Assembly (NCBI GenBank): GCA_011032825.1
Contig: JAADJZ010000004.1
Coordinates: forward strand, 372,001 to 436,000
From: Massariosphaeria phaeospora
Taxonomy: Eukaryota > Ascomycota > Dothideomycetes > Pleosporales
DNA: 64,000 nucleotides
Direction of reading: 5' to 3'
Part shown: positions 11,270 through 23,424 of the stretch, one piece after another
Layout of the letters: every line of letters begins with the position of its first letter
Numbering within the stretch: the first letter of the stretch is position 1
The notes under the pieces: generated by a model
What the model was told of the DNA's origin: nothing
The model's input: only the letters and a program-made list of their open reading frames with translations
The model's database searches: none
Position numbers and translations under genes: made by a program

Positions 11270-13212
11270 ATGTCACCATTGGATCGCCTACAAAAGTTCG
11301 CATCACATTTCGCATCCACAAGTCCAGTACCCGGGTCGGAACCAAAGGTCCACGAGGGCGACAGCCATGAATTCCACCACAAACACAACTTCCATACACT
11401 ATCGCCGACCACTTTTCTTTGGAGAGCAGCCAGCATAGAACCAAATGTAAGCGTTGTGATATTTTGCTTGATGCCGATATTGACTGTGCTAACATTCATC
11501 ATTGACTGCATAGGCTACAGCAATATACCACGTCACTGCGAATTCCAAGATCCTCCGTCGCTCATACCTCGAGGCCGCAGACCGCGCGCGAGGGCTAGCA
11601 TACTATCTTCGAAAGCATAAATCCAAGCGCGTTGGAATCTTGTGCACGAACACACCCGCTTTCCTCGAGTCGCTGTTTGGAGTTGCGGCTGCGGGAGCAG
11701 TGTCTATCGCCGTAAATCACAGACTCAAAACTGATGATATATCGTACATCCTACAGCATTCAGAAGTCGATCTAATAATTGCCGACTTTGAGTTCGTGGA
11801 CTTATTGGAAAAGTACAAGAAGGATAAGCCGGATATCCCAATACTCGTCGATACAGATACCGATGCGACGGAGGGCGAGCTCTCAGGCCCGTTCGACGAG
11901 GCGGTTTTGGAGGGATTGAATCACGACAAAGAGTTGGGTGGGAAGGGATGGGCAAATCTCGAGCAACAAGCGAAAGACGAAGAGGATGTGATAAGCCTAG
12001 CGTATACGTCTGGGACAACTGCGCGGCCCAAAGGTGTCGAGTACACTCATCGAGGATGTTATCTTGCGGCCATGGGAAACATCATTGAGTCCGGTCTAAA
12101 TTACCACACCGGGCGGTGTAAATATCTTTGGACATTACCCATGTTCCACGCAACCGGTATGGATACTTGATCCGATACCCAATTATGCTCGGCTAACTTG
12201 CACCTCTTATACAGGATGGACCTTCCCTTGGGCAGTCACAGCGGTACGAGGAACACACTACTGCTTACGAAAGATTGACTATCCCGAAATTTGGAGACTT
12301 CTAAAGCAGGAAGGGATTACCCATTTCAACGCCGCGCCAACTGTCAACACGCTCCTCTGTGCTGCAAAAGAGGCGGAGAAATTAGACCACCCAGTCCGTG
12401 TCACAGTTGCTGCGTCTCCGCCATCAGCACATCTTTTCGAACGCATGATGGACCTCAGTCTACAACCCGTCCACGTATACGGCTTGACGGAAACATACGG
12501 ACCAATCACGAAGGGGTATCATATGCCTGAGTGGGAAGAGATACCTCTACAGGAGAAATATGCGAACATGGCCCGTCAAGGACACGGTTTTATTACATCG
12601 TTACCTGCGCGAGTCATCAAGCCGGATCAACCGGACGGCGTACTTCTTGATGTCGAACGCAACGGGAAGGAAATCGGCGAGATTGTGTTCGAGGGTAACA
12701 TCTGTGCGAAGGGGTACTACAAGGACGTTGAAGCGACAAAGAAGCTGTGGGCCGGTGGGGTCAATCATTCAGGCGATCTCGCAGTGTGGTACCCGGACGG
12801 TGCGATCAAGATTCTCGACCGAGCAAAGGACATAATTATTTCAGGTCCGTCTTTTCCCTCTTTCGTCTACTACATACCAGATACTAACTCGGATCTCACA
12901 GGCGGCGAGAACATCTCTAGCGTTGCCCTAGAATCCATGCTTACAACGCACCCCGCGATCCTCGAAGTTGGTGTCGTGGCAGTGTCGGACTCGCACTGGG
13001 GCGAGCGACCGAAAGCCTTTGTTACAGTCAGAGAGGGCGAGGATTTGAAGGGCGAAGATGTGATTGATTGGGCAAAACATAAGAGTGATATCAGCAAGTT
13101 TATGGTGCCGAGGGAGGTGGAGGTGGTGCAGGAACTGCCGAAGACTAGCACGGGAAAGCTGAAGAAGAATGTGTTAAGGGAGTGGGCGAAGGGGAATAGA
13201 GACGCGACGTAA
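11270..13212 (+). CDS. Acyl-AMP-forming ligase (ANL superfamily, acyl-CoA synthetase-like)
   Basis: Four exons: 11270-11446, 11514-12156, 12215-12844 and 12902-13212, giving 586 aa. It should activate a carboxylic acid with ATP to an acyl-adenylate and pass it to CoA. Core motifs are all present: the phosphate-binding loop YTSGTTARPKGV (from residue 223), GLTETYGP, the acidic hinge block SGDLAVWYPDGAIKILDRAKD, GGENIS, and the C-terminal catalytic lysine region PKTSTGKLKKNVLR. The start at 11270 gives a short N-terminal extension before the family block LSPTTFLWRAASIEPN. The protein ends RDAT, so there is no C-terminal peroxisomal SKL-type signal, unlike many fungal relatives. The substrate cannot be told; medium-chain or aryl acids are typical. 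It is convergent with the FSH hydrolase, 183 bp apart, and no other secondary-metabolite genes adjoin. Confidence 0.9.
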
Positions 13213-13395
13213 GAGATAAGGGAGGAGTCATACGTGTCACATCTATGAACCGTCTACTGGAGGATCTAACGATCAGAAAACCACACGTCTATATATCCCC
13301 ACCGTCCTCGTGAATTCGTGAACGCCCGACTTCCCATCTTTAATACCTTTCTAGCCTTTTCCCTCGAACGCTGCCCCTTCCCATATCTACCCAAA

Positions 13396-14330
13396 TCACC
13401 TTTTACCCTTCTCCTTCCACGTCTGCCCCACCCACTCAGCCACCACCTTACTATCCTCCACACTCGGATAAACATGGTCATGCTCAAACTCAAGCACGCG
13501 ACTCTTCTCCTCCCCCACCTCATAACAAGTCGCAATCAGCAACTGCCCCGCCCAATGCCACTCGTCCTTCAACCCCTGCACATGCACCGTCGGCACCGCA
13601 ATCCTGCCCTCCAACACCGCCTTCTGCTCCGCAGCGCCCAACCCCGACTTCTCTAGCGCCGTCGCCGCACACTGCGGTACCAGCGGCGGCGGATACGACC
13701 CACACACGCTGATCGCGAACGCAAAGTCCAGCCACGCGAGCTCGTCGTGCGGCGCCCCCAGCGCGCGCCGGATCTCGGCGCCCTTGAGCAGGCCGGCGAG
13801 CACGCGCGTGCCTTGCGAGAAGGCGATCAGTCCGGCGACTTTGCCCCCCGAGGCTGCGACGCGCGTGACGGTGTCGCGGATCAAAGACTCGACTTGTAGG
13901 GGCATCGCCGATGAGCCTTCGCCGGATTTCATGCCGCTGATGCTGACGGCTTCAGAGGGCGGGATCCAGCGCTTGTAGGGGCCGCAGCCTTCGAACATGG
14001 GGAGGACGCCCGGGCCGGCGGCGCTGGGGAAGGGGGCTAGGGGGGTTGTGTTAGGGGGGGTGCGTTGTGCGTATGTATGTGTGTGTGTGTGTAGAGAGAG
14101 AGAAAGGGACGACAAGATCCTCGGTCAAGAATGTCCGCCTATGAAAAAGGACGGAAACTTCAGACTAGAGAATAGGACAACATCTCACCTTCCACCTGCT
14201 CGATATTAAACTGATCTTTCAGATGTCTCGACAGCCGCGCCAGCTGCACCGTATGAATCAAGCCATTGCTACCCGAGCCATGGAACGCCAGTATCGTAGG
14301 CTTAGTCTCGTCTCTTGAGTTCGCCGCCAT
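13396..14330 (-). CDS. FSH-family serine hydrolase
   Basis: Two exons, 14330-14189 and 14036-13396, giving 260 aa, the usual size for the FSH1 domain (PF03959). It is an alpha/beta hydrolase: the N-terminal strand and oxyanion region ILAFHGSGSN, the nucleophile elbow AFSQG with Ser121, and a C-terminal EHDHV that holds the likely catalytic His (233 or 235). Family members are esterase-like enzymes with mostly unknown substrates; some act in natural-product pathways. The intron (14037-14188) contains a GT/GA microsatellite. Substrate and role here are not known. Confidence 0.87.
14078..14104. repeat. GT/GA microsatellite in the FSH gene intron
   Basis: A short GT run passes into a GA run. On the gene's strand this reads as CT then AC upstream of the 3' splice site, so it forms a pyrimidine-rich tract. 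Confidence 0.8.
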
Positions 14331-15113
14331 GATATCGACAGTCGCAATTATCGACGGGGGGTATTAAAGAAGCACCTGTCGACGCAATTCGTCCAGACAG
14401 AGCCCTGAAGAAACTCCGGATGGATGGCCGTTCGCACGTGACGGACCGTTATCCGGATGTGGCTGCGGCGCCGCAGTCGTGGTGGGGGTGCAAGTCAAAA
14501 GTAGATAACAGGCCTATATCTCTTGTAGAACGTCTCTCAGACTCTCCAAAACAGTGGCTGTGCTTTCCGTATATTTTAACCTTCTCTTGAGCTCTGCGGA
14601 GTGGCCAGCACCAACAATGACGCCGCAAGGAAATCTCAATCTTCAGCCGCAGGTCGATTCGGTACTCTTGCTCCGGGAAGTCCCGATTATCGGATCAACG
14701 CAGCACGTCCACCCGTTGGCAAGGCTAGTAAACAACGTACTTAGAGGGTTTAAGGGACTAGTTGCGAGTGCAGAAAATGTTGATGTGAAGTAGATGGGTG
14801 AAGGGGAGACCAGTTATCAGATGTTAACCGGAACGTCCGAATCAGGGCTAGCCGGAACATGGCTGGTCAATGGCGTGCCTTCATGATCCCACGCCGCAAC
14901 TCTCAATTTGTAGTCTTGGATGTTCATAATTCTAGACTAAGTATCGAGCGCCACTCTCCCTAGGTATAATGAACTATGGAACGCCATGAGTAAGTAATAA
15001 TGCTCAATCCATTCCCCTTCCCGCAATGCTTCTTAGTCCCTCATTCCAAGAGTCAATCAAAGTCCAGCTAAGACTGAATGAATGAAAACAATACAGCCAC
15101 AAATTCCACCCAC
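14331..15113. other. Intergenic spacer, nothing recognised
   Basis: About 780 bases between two minus-strand genes. It holds the promoter of the FSH gene and the 3' end of the DUF3074 gene. The only moderate open frame (14554-14793) has no recognisable feature. Confidence 0.45.
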
Positions 15114-17117
15114 CTACACAGGGTATGCCTCCTCGTGCAATATAGCACTCGGTTCATGCTGGTCGCTCTTCTTAGTCCCACTAGTTCTACTAGTTCGACT
15201 GTCCGCGCTACCTCTCCTGTGTCTTCCTTTTGCGCTCATGTCCTCCCTAACCTTTTTCAGTATCTCGATGCCGACTTCGTGCTTCCCCATTTGCGCTACT
15301 AGTGCGGTGTTCTCTCTCTGCAGCTCTCCAATTTGCTCTTTCAGCAACTTATTTTCCTGCTCCGCCAGTCCGGCTTTCGATTTCCATTCGTCGCGCTCCC
15401 GCTGCGTCTTGAGGAGGTTGTTCTTATCAGCCTCCTTCTGCTGGCGGGCAAGCAGCTTCCTAGTTTCGCGTTCGCGGCGGGCCTCGAGCTTCCGCACCTC
15501 CTTTGCAAATTTCTCTTCTTGCTTCTTGCGCTCCCTATTGTGCTTCTCTGTCGCCTTTTCAAGGTCTTTCGCGGTCTTCAGGCTCCCGTCTTGGGTCTCT
15601 TGCTCCTGCTTCTGACGTATCTGGTCGAGCTTGCCTTCTAGCTTGTCCCTTTTGCGGTCGATCTTCTCAAGCTCTTCGCTCTTGCCTAGGATGCGGGGCG
15701 TGTTGGAGCCAGGTGATGGAGTGGAAGATGAGTCGACAGGTAGACCATCTCGTGTGGTGAACTGTTCCGCTGAAGCAAACGAGTCTAAAGACGAGGACGA
15801 TGCACTAGAGCTACGAGAGTCGCTCCTACGAAGAGGATTGAGGGCAGCGTCTGATACTTCTTTGTCCACTGTCCGGTGTGAAGGCCGTCGGAAAGACGTC
15901 AGATTAGGTCTGTCTGCGATACTGCTGCCGACACCAGCTAGGATACCGTTAGATGCCGATATTGAGAAAGCCCCCTCGCCTTCTAGGCTCTGTCTCGTAC
16001 TATCATCTGCAATTTGTTCATCCTCCTGTCGTGGGGGGAAGATGTCTTTAGAACAGGCCCAATCTACGAATCTTCCAGCATCAGCAACAATACTGGACGG
16101 CGTACTCCTCTCAACCATGAAGCGTGGTATACCACCTCCTGGATCGCTTCGGGTGACCATGATCCACTCGACGGGGTTTGTTTCGGGATCTTCGACTTCT
16201 ACGAGGGGAATCTCGCGGATCATCTCGACTGACTCGTAATAACCCCGTACAAGACCGTTTCGAGGGGGTGCATCGGGATGCGTGACGGGTATTGAGACAA
16301 CCATATAGTGGCGAGGAATCGCATCTCCGACCTTTGAGGCGCCGCTGAGACAGTTCTCGGATGTGAGAAGGAGGGTGATGAACTCGCGAGGCGCGGTAGG
16401 CCCCGGAAATTGAGCGGATAACTGGTATACTTTAACTTGTTAGCTTCTCGAGTTGATTGTACTTTGCCGAGTTAAGAGGAGAGATGGGGACCATAAGACT
16501 GCTAGGCGATTCGTCTAGCAACCAGGAGCTCCGTCTCAACTGGCATTCGTAAACAACCTGGACGGGTGATTTGACATACCCTCTAGCTTCCCCACCCCCT
16601 TGACATTGATGTCTTCCAAGCGCTTGTCGCCGCCAATGCCTCGCACGTTGCCGACTCCTGGACCACCTTCCACCTCCAAGCTCTCCGGGAACTCCCTCAT
16701 CATAGCCCTCTTCCACTTGGTAAACCCGAGGCCCTCGTGTACGCTTGTCCTTGCGAACCAGGCCCCGTGTCTGTCGTTTCCGGCCATCTTGAACACACTG
16801 ACACCCAGCGCGCTCTCTTTTGCTCCCAGTTTTACGGGTTTGCCCCAAGCCTTCTGAAGCTCTGCCTGTTCGGGCTGCGGCGGCGGCCGCCGTGCTTGTG
16901 ATACCGTGAGGTCGGCAGCAGCGGTCGCGCCGTTCGCGTCCGAGCGGGAGCGACGTGACGATTCGTAGGGGGTGCCATTGGGCGGTGGTGGGACCGAATT
17001 CGCTACGAGCTCAGCTTTGGAGAAGAGGTCGGAAAGAAAGCCATTCAGTTCGTCGGCGGGTACTTCACTGAAGTCTTTGGGGCGGAAGCTCTCCAGAGCT
17101 TTGTGTAGCTGCGACAT
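15114..17117 (-). CDS. DUF3074 (START-like) protein with C-terminal coiled coil
   Basis: Two exons, 17117-16580 and 16429-15114, giving 617 aa. The N-terminal third has the DUF3074 pattern (PF11274): an initial helix ending SEVPADELNGFLSDL, WFARTSVHEG and VYQLSAQFPGPTAPREFITL. Family members are predicted START/Bet v 1-like lipid-binding folds. Residues roughly 390-570 are strongly charged with heptad-like spacing (Lys/Glu/Arg-rich), a long predicted coiled coil. The tail is basic and Ser-rich. An in-frame ATG at 17186 would add 23 residues; I chose 17117 because conserved-looking sequence begins there. Function is not known; a membrane or lipid-related scaffold is a guess. Confidence 0.82.
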
Positions 17118-17806
17118 GACTGCCGAAAGTTCATAGGGAGTCTGGAGGCAAAGGCATGTCCGGCAGAACGCAGGAACATGGATCACTGTTGTTTCAAGCG
17201 TGGCAGGTGGAGCTGAGCCGCAGCGGGCGCCGATTGCCTAGCAACGTCATCTACGCCAAGCTTTGCGGGGGCGGAACTTCCGCTTCGGGCGTCGTCCCCG
17301 ATGCGCGCCGAGGTATCACCTGTACAAGCCCTACTTAGCCATAGTATACTGGATACATGGATACAATAGGGTTTTCGCGAACATAACAGTAACCTATCTA
17401 CTTACTGCTAAAAACTCCTATACTGTCAAGAGGACACCTGGGACCTCTCTTCAGGAGGTTGCTCCTGGTCGGTGTTCGTATCGAGATTCGAAGGATATCG
17501 CCGATTATGCCGAGGGCCTAAAATGAATGGGATCGTAACTCGCAAGCAATACCGCATCCGACTCTTTTAGCGACAACGCCTATGGCGCTGTCACACTCCC
17601 CCACGCGTATCGCAACTCTAACTCAAAACAATCACAGTCATATTCCGTACCGTCGAAGCAGGCTGTATATTCTATAGGGGAGCTACATGCAGAATCTACC
17701 ACAAAACAGAGGAACACATCAACGAGAGGGGTATCATGCGCAGTTCCCGCGATTCCTACTCAAAAATATAGTATCCATAGATGCAATGTATGCACGTGCG
17801 AGCAAA
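17118..17806. other. Intergenic spacer, nothing recognised
   Basis: About 690 bases between the DUF3074 gene start and the 3' end of the sterol acyltransferase gene, both on the minus strand. No domain-bearing frame or repeat is evident. Confidence 0.45.
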
Positions 17807-19709
17807 CTACACCAGAACGTACAGAGCGCACATCTACTTCCAGTCAGTACAGGTCAGCCGCCGCATTGGAATTAACATACCATGGCCAATCCGAGGATCA
17901 TGGAGCACCAGAACAAGACATTGTTGAGCAGAGTGCGGCCTTTGACGAAGCGCGATCGTTGGACCATCACTATAGGCATCTGGAGCATCATAGCGATGAA
18001 TCCATATCCGCGGAACTTGCGCGTTATGCAGCCCATGACTAGTTCATGCGCGAGAGCGCTGATGAGAAACGTGATGACCGTTGCGACGGGCCGCGACATG
18101 TGGCTCTTTGACACCGAATAGACGTGTCTCCTGAAAAAGTGGTGAACGGGCTTATTCCATTCTCGGGAAAACTCTAGCCAGTCGCAGCTGTTCCACCAGT
18201 CCGCGTAGAATTGGCGATCAGCAAATCCTGATAGTGTAGTCAGCAACCGTAATCAAGCTCGATCAGGGGTGTGACTGACTGGTGAGCTCCGCAAATGCGC
18301 CTAGAACGTATTCAAAGATGACGAGGAAGACAAGAAGGAAAGTGATCATGAAGGGGAAGAGAAGACGACCAATTGTCTCGCCAAGGATCAACCCGAAGTC
18401 CGAGGCACTCTTCGATTCCAGCAACCTGGTCGCAGACTCATCTAAAACGGGGAGGATAAATTCGTCAGTGGTAACCGTCATAAGGAAGATACATCCGAAT
18501 ACAGCCAGGGTCTTGTAGAACACTTCTAGCCATCGTATTCTCGGTGTTCGAGGGTACTCGATTTCATAGCAGAGAGTCGGGCAGAAGATGAAATCGACAA
18601 AATTCGGCCACGTAAGGTTATCTGGGTAAGAAACATGGCCTAAAGGAGATGCGAGTTCGAGAGCCAGGTCTTCTCTCAGCTGACGGATCTCTTTGTTGTT
18701 TGCTTGAGTAAGCTCATCCTGGGAAGGTGACTCGTCAATTTCGTGCAGATGAGTTCTTGGTCTAGGATAGCGATATGCTGCGGCTTTAGATGCTGTATCT
18801 GGTTTGTCTAGCTCACTAAGCCGGTGCCGGGTCTCACTTAAATGACCGAGGTAGAAGCTATTCGAGTTAAGAAGTGTGGAAAGGTAAACGGACTACCGGA
18901 CATACGCATATGAGTGCATTTTCATGAAAATGGCGAGTAGATGTAGAGTAAAGAAGACTTGAGCAGTCCAGCTCCAATCCCGAACGAACGGAAACCTAGC
19001 CGTGGATTAGTACGGCCTAGAGGTGGATTTGCGCACACGTACGAAGTCCAGAATGCAAGCCACACTGCTTGGTATATGCTTTGAATTGCCATTCCGAGTT
19101 TGCTCCAACGAAAAGGCCCGCGACTATTCATATAAAGCTTGTGTAGGGGAAGAGACACGGCGGTGCTGCCTACCATGGCCCCATCACTAAGCCCTAGCTC
19201 CCAAATCTTCTCTGTGAACAGATCCCACTGTCTCATTTTGACAAGGTAGCCAGTCTCTTTATAAGTCCGCAACCCAGCTGTAATCACCATGATCGCGAGC
19301 CCTATCCAAAACAGTACGAAGAAGCCGTGGAAGTCCCGGTAATCACTATCCGGGTCGAAGTGGGACACACGATCGATGTATTCGACAGTGGGGAAGATGC
19401 GCCGCTTCTGTTGCGCTCGAATCTGGCGTCGCGCCGAGGAAGAGGCCTGGACACTGGGTGGAGCGTCTGCGGGTATGGGGGTAGTGCGACCGCTATGTTC
19501 CTTGTTAACACGTACAAAACTCCCGCTGGTGTATCCTCAACGCACCTCGACACACCAGATGCAGCCTCGTTCAGGCCGTTCCTGATTGCTTCATCACTGA
19601 GCTGTGGCTTCAGGAAATCGATCTTAGTGGGTTTTCGCGCTCGCGGCTGGAGAACGTCCTCGCCGTGACCATTCTCGTGTTTGGCTTCGATCGAAGTAGA
19701 GTCGGCCAT
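17807..19709 (-). CDS. ARE2: Sterol O-acyltransferase (ACAT/ARE type, MBOAT family)
   Basis: Six exons: 19709-19516, 19453-19043, 18995-18906, 18857-18280, 18227-17881 and 17833-17807, giving 548 aa. It esterifies ergosterol with fatty acyl-CoA at the ER for lipid-droplet storage. Hallmarks are the FYADWWNS motif (431-438) of ACAT/DGAT1 enzymes and the MBOAT catalytic His485 in ISALAHELVMG. There are multiple hydrophobic segments, for example GFFVLFWIGLAIMVITAGL and FPFMITFLLVFLVIFEYVL. The last exon encodes only MCALYVLV and the stop. The first splice junction (19454-19515) is the least certain boundary. It shares a 558-bp divergent promoter region with AP-1 gamma. ARE1 and ARE2 cannot be told apart here, so the symbol is generic. 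Confidence 0.9.
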
Positions 19710-20267
19710 TATGAGTGAAAATGTATACACATTACGAAGCTAGGAAGGAAAGTTGTGGGCGGGGGATAGACTATGAAGGCGCCCAGGTGGACTGTGTCAG
19801 CCCAGAAGCGAAGATCGCGCTGTGTTCGGATAGACGGCTTCAGGCAGTGAGTGCTTTGGTAGGTTGCCGTGACTAGCAGGAGAGAAAATGCAACACGTAA
19901 CAGGACCGCGTGCAGGCAGTACGCAATACGGAAAGAAACTACTACAGGTATGCAGCTAGGTAGTGTTCACGGGAACAAGGTATGTGGCTAGGCATGGCTC
20001 TGCGGCTCTGGTGAGGGATGGCATCAGCGGCGCCCCCAAGACAGCGGAGGCTAAGCTTTTCGGGTCTGGAACAACGTCTCGCCGGCCAGAAGCCGCCCGG
20101 AGGCTCACCTCGAATTATCAGCCCGCAACGAGGCCGAGCACAGCGACGCGCCATACCAGCTATTCCCTTGACACTCGAACACGGAACGTCCCATTACGGC
20201 TTTCGCAAGCTCCACTGCTACCTGATCTCCGACCTCTGTTCCGGGTGGGGTCCTCGAGGCCGCCACG
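19710..20267. promoter_or_regulatory. Divergent promoter region between sterol acyltransferase and AP-1 gamma genes
   Basis: The two start codons face away from each other across 558 bp, so both promoters lie here. No clear TATA box or known operator was found. Confidence 0.5.
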
Positions 20268-23126
20268 ATGACTTCCTGTATGCCAAGCATCGCGAACCCC
20301 TCCAGCGGAGGTTTGATGGACATTACTAACAAGGACAGTGAAGCAATTCATTCGGAACGTGCGAGCGGCGAAGACAATAGCCGATGAACGAGCGGTCGTC
20401 CAGAAAGAGAGCGCGGCGATTCGAGCGAGCTTCAGGGAAGAAAGCCACGATTCCAATGTGAGGTGTGTACCGGCCACGTCTTAGCTGCAGGTGGAGATAT
20501 TCATTCTTGCGCAGGAGAAACAATGTCGCGAAGCTCCTGTACCTCTTCACCCTGGGCGAAAGGACCCATTTCGGACAGATCGAATGCCTGAAGCTGCTGG
20601 CTTCCCCGCGCTTTGCGGACAAACGTCTGGGCTATCTGGGGACCATGCTGCTGCTCGACGAGAACCAAGAAGTGTTGACACTCGTCACAAACTCTTTAAA
20701 AAAGTACGTTCTCTGCTGTTAAACTCGATAGGAAACCTCGATAGGATGCTGACTGGCATAGTGATCTGAATCACCCAAACCAATACATCGTCGGCCTCGC
20801 GCTTTGCACGCTTGGAAACATCGCCTCAGTCGAGATGTCGCGAGATCTGTTCCCCGAAGTCGAGACGATATTATCGAGCGCGAATCCGTACGTACGCCGG
20901 AAGGCTGCCCTCTGCGCGATGAGGATCTGCCGCAAAGTGCCAGACCTGCAAGAGCATTTTCTCGAGAAGGCCAAACTCCTTCTCCAAGATCGTAATCATG
21001 GTGTGCTGCTTTGCGGGCTGACGCTAATAACAAGCTTGTGTGAAGCCGATGAAGCAGAAGATGGCGAGAACGGCATTGCTGATATATTCCGTCCCATGGT
21101 ACCGAGCCTTGTCAAGATACTGAAGGGACTTTCGTCATCTGGGTATGCCCCTGAGCACGACGTGACCGGAATTACGGATCCCTTTCTCCAGGTCAAGATT
21201 CTACAGTTGCTCCGAGTCCTTGCACGCGGAGACGCTGGAATTAGTGAGCAGATCAATGATATTCTGGCGCAGGTATGACGATTGCTACATGTTAGTAGTT
21301 ACTAAAGCTGACTGGCATAGGTCGCGACCAACACAGACTCTTCCAAGAACGTTGGAAATTCCATTCTATACGAGGCCGTGCTTACCATTCTGGACATTGA
21401 GGCCGACTCCGGTCTGCGCGTACTTGGCGTCAACATCCTCGGCAAGTTCTTATCAAATAGGGACAACAATATTAGATATGTCGCCTTGAATACTCTGATA
21501 AAAGTTGTCGCTGTCGAGCCAAACGCAGTCCAAAGGCACCGGAATACTATCCTGGACTGCTTAAGAGACCCTGACATCAGTATACGAAGAAGAGCACTCG
21601 ATCTAAGCTTCACATTGATCAACGAAAGCAATGTCCGGGTTTTAATTAGAGAACTCCTAGCGTTCTTGGAGGTTGCGGATAATGAATTCAAACCAGTAAT
21701 GACCAGTCAGATTGGCATTGCAGCTGATCGGTTTGCGCCGTCCAAGAGATGGCATGTTGATACCATGCTACGTGTCTTGAAGCTAGTAAGTTGCCATGTG
21801 CATGCGACATGTGATTATGCTAAAAAGCCCCCTAGGCTGGAAATTATCTGAAGGAGCAAATACTGTCGTCGTTTGTTCGCCTCATTGCTACCACACCTGA
21901 CCTCCAAACATATTCTGTACAGAAACTCTACGCCGCGTTGAAAGATGACATCACACAGGAGGGTCTCACCCTTGCTGGATCATGGGTGATTGGAGAATAT
22001 GGAGATGCCCTATTAAGAGGGGGTCAGTACGAGGAGGAAGAGCTAGTCAAGGAAGTCAAGCAGAGTGACATTGTTGACCTGTTCGAGACTATCCTTGGCA
22101 GCAGCTATGCGGGGCTCATAGTGACTCAATACATCGTCACATCGGCAATAAAGCTGACCACACGGTTGACCGAACCCGCACAGACCGAAAGACTGCGGCG
22201 GCTTTTACAGCGATATGGAACGAATCTAGATATTGAGATCCAACAGCGTGCCGTCGAATACAGCAACCTCTTCGGGTTTGACCAAATCCGCAGAGGGGTT
22301 CTGGAGAAGATGCCGCCTCCTGAGATCCGCGAGGAGTCACGGGTACTAGGAGAGGCGACCAAGAAACGGCAATCCAAGGTGCCCAAGAAGAAGCCGACGC
22401 AAGCGGCTACGGAGGATCTGCTGCTCGATATCATGGGCGACTCAGGCGATACGAACGGGACAGCCAGCGGATCTCAGCCCCAGAGTGCGGATCTACTTGC
22501 AGATATCCTCGGAGGCGGTCCCTCGCCTCCGCCTCAGTCAAACGCGCCTCCCCCATCGAACGTCGCCAACATCATGGATCTCTTCAACAGCGGCCCCTCC
22601 AGCTCAGCAGCACCTCCCCAGCCCCACCAGCCAGCACAAGCGCCCGCATCCATGGACCTCCTCGGCGGCATGTCCTCGCCTCCCGCGCAAACCGCGTCCC
22701 CTGCAGTGTCTTCTTCGGGCCCCCCAACACATCCCGCCTACAACAAGAACGACCTGCAAATAGCATTCCAGCTCAAGCGCGACGCGACCGCCATCCAGCT
22801 GCTCGCTCGGTTCCGCAACACGGGTGGCTTCAGCCAGTTGAGTGGCGTGAGCTTGCAGGCGGCCGTCCCCAAGAGCCAGAAGCTGCAGCTTCAGCCGATC
22901 AGTCAGAGCGAGCTAGCTGCTGGGCAGGAAGCTACGCAACAGATGAGGGTCACATCAGTCAATGGGGTGAGTGTTTCACATGCATCCATACAGGCATACA
23001 TGTTCTGAGTAACCGCTAACGCACACGTAGCCACCGCCAGCGAAATTGCGATTGCGGCTGAAGGTTTCGTATTCAGCCGGCGCAGGACCGGTTTCGGAGC
23101 AGGTTGACTGGTCGGAGCCGACGTAG
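20268..23126 (+). CDS. APL4: AP-1 clathrin adaptor complex subunit gamma
   Basis: Seven exons: 20268-20277, 20339-20462, 20515-20703, 20762-21272, 21321-21785, 21836-22966 and 23031-23126, giving 841 aa (yeast Apl4 is 832). Gamma-adaptin is a large subunit of AP-1, sorting clathrin cargo between trans-Golgi and endosomes. The N-terminal adaptin trunk is unmistakable ([58 protein letters not shown]). It is followed by a Pro/Ser/Gly hinge with DLLLDIMG and DLLADILGG clathrin-box-like motifs, and a C-terminal gamma-ear beta-sandwich ending VDWSEPT. The first coding exon is just 10 nt (MTS plus one base). It is convergent with the GH47 gene. Confidence 0.96.
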
Positions 23127-23424
23127 TCGAAGCTGTGATAGCGAAAATTTTGGGACTACGAGTAGGTTTAGGGTAGTAGAGTGCACGGGGATCCTCCGGA
23201 ATGACAAGTGAGCGTTTCAGCATTTTTGATGAGACATGTGTATACAATGGACTACGGACCAGTTCTGCAATGGAGCGTCCGATTCACGATCAATAACTGA
23301 CTCGATGGCAGAACCACACAGCACTCTCGGATACAGGGCAGATATGAGCCATGAAATCTTCCGTTGATCGCATTCACATTCTGCCCATATCTCTTAGCCT
23401 CCTATCGCTGACCCCCTTAGCCCC

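Noticed and set aside
11270..17117. Secondary-metabolite gene cluster around the acyl-AMP ligase and FSH hydrolase
   Set aside because: There is no polyketide, peptide or terpene synthase, no P450 and no transporter nearby; neighbours are housekeeping genes.
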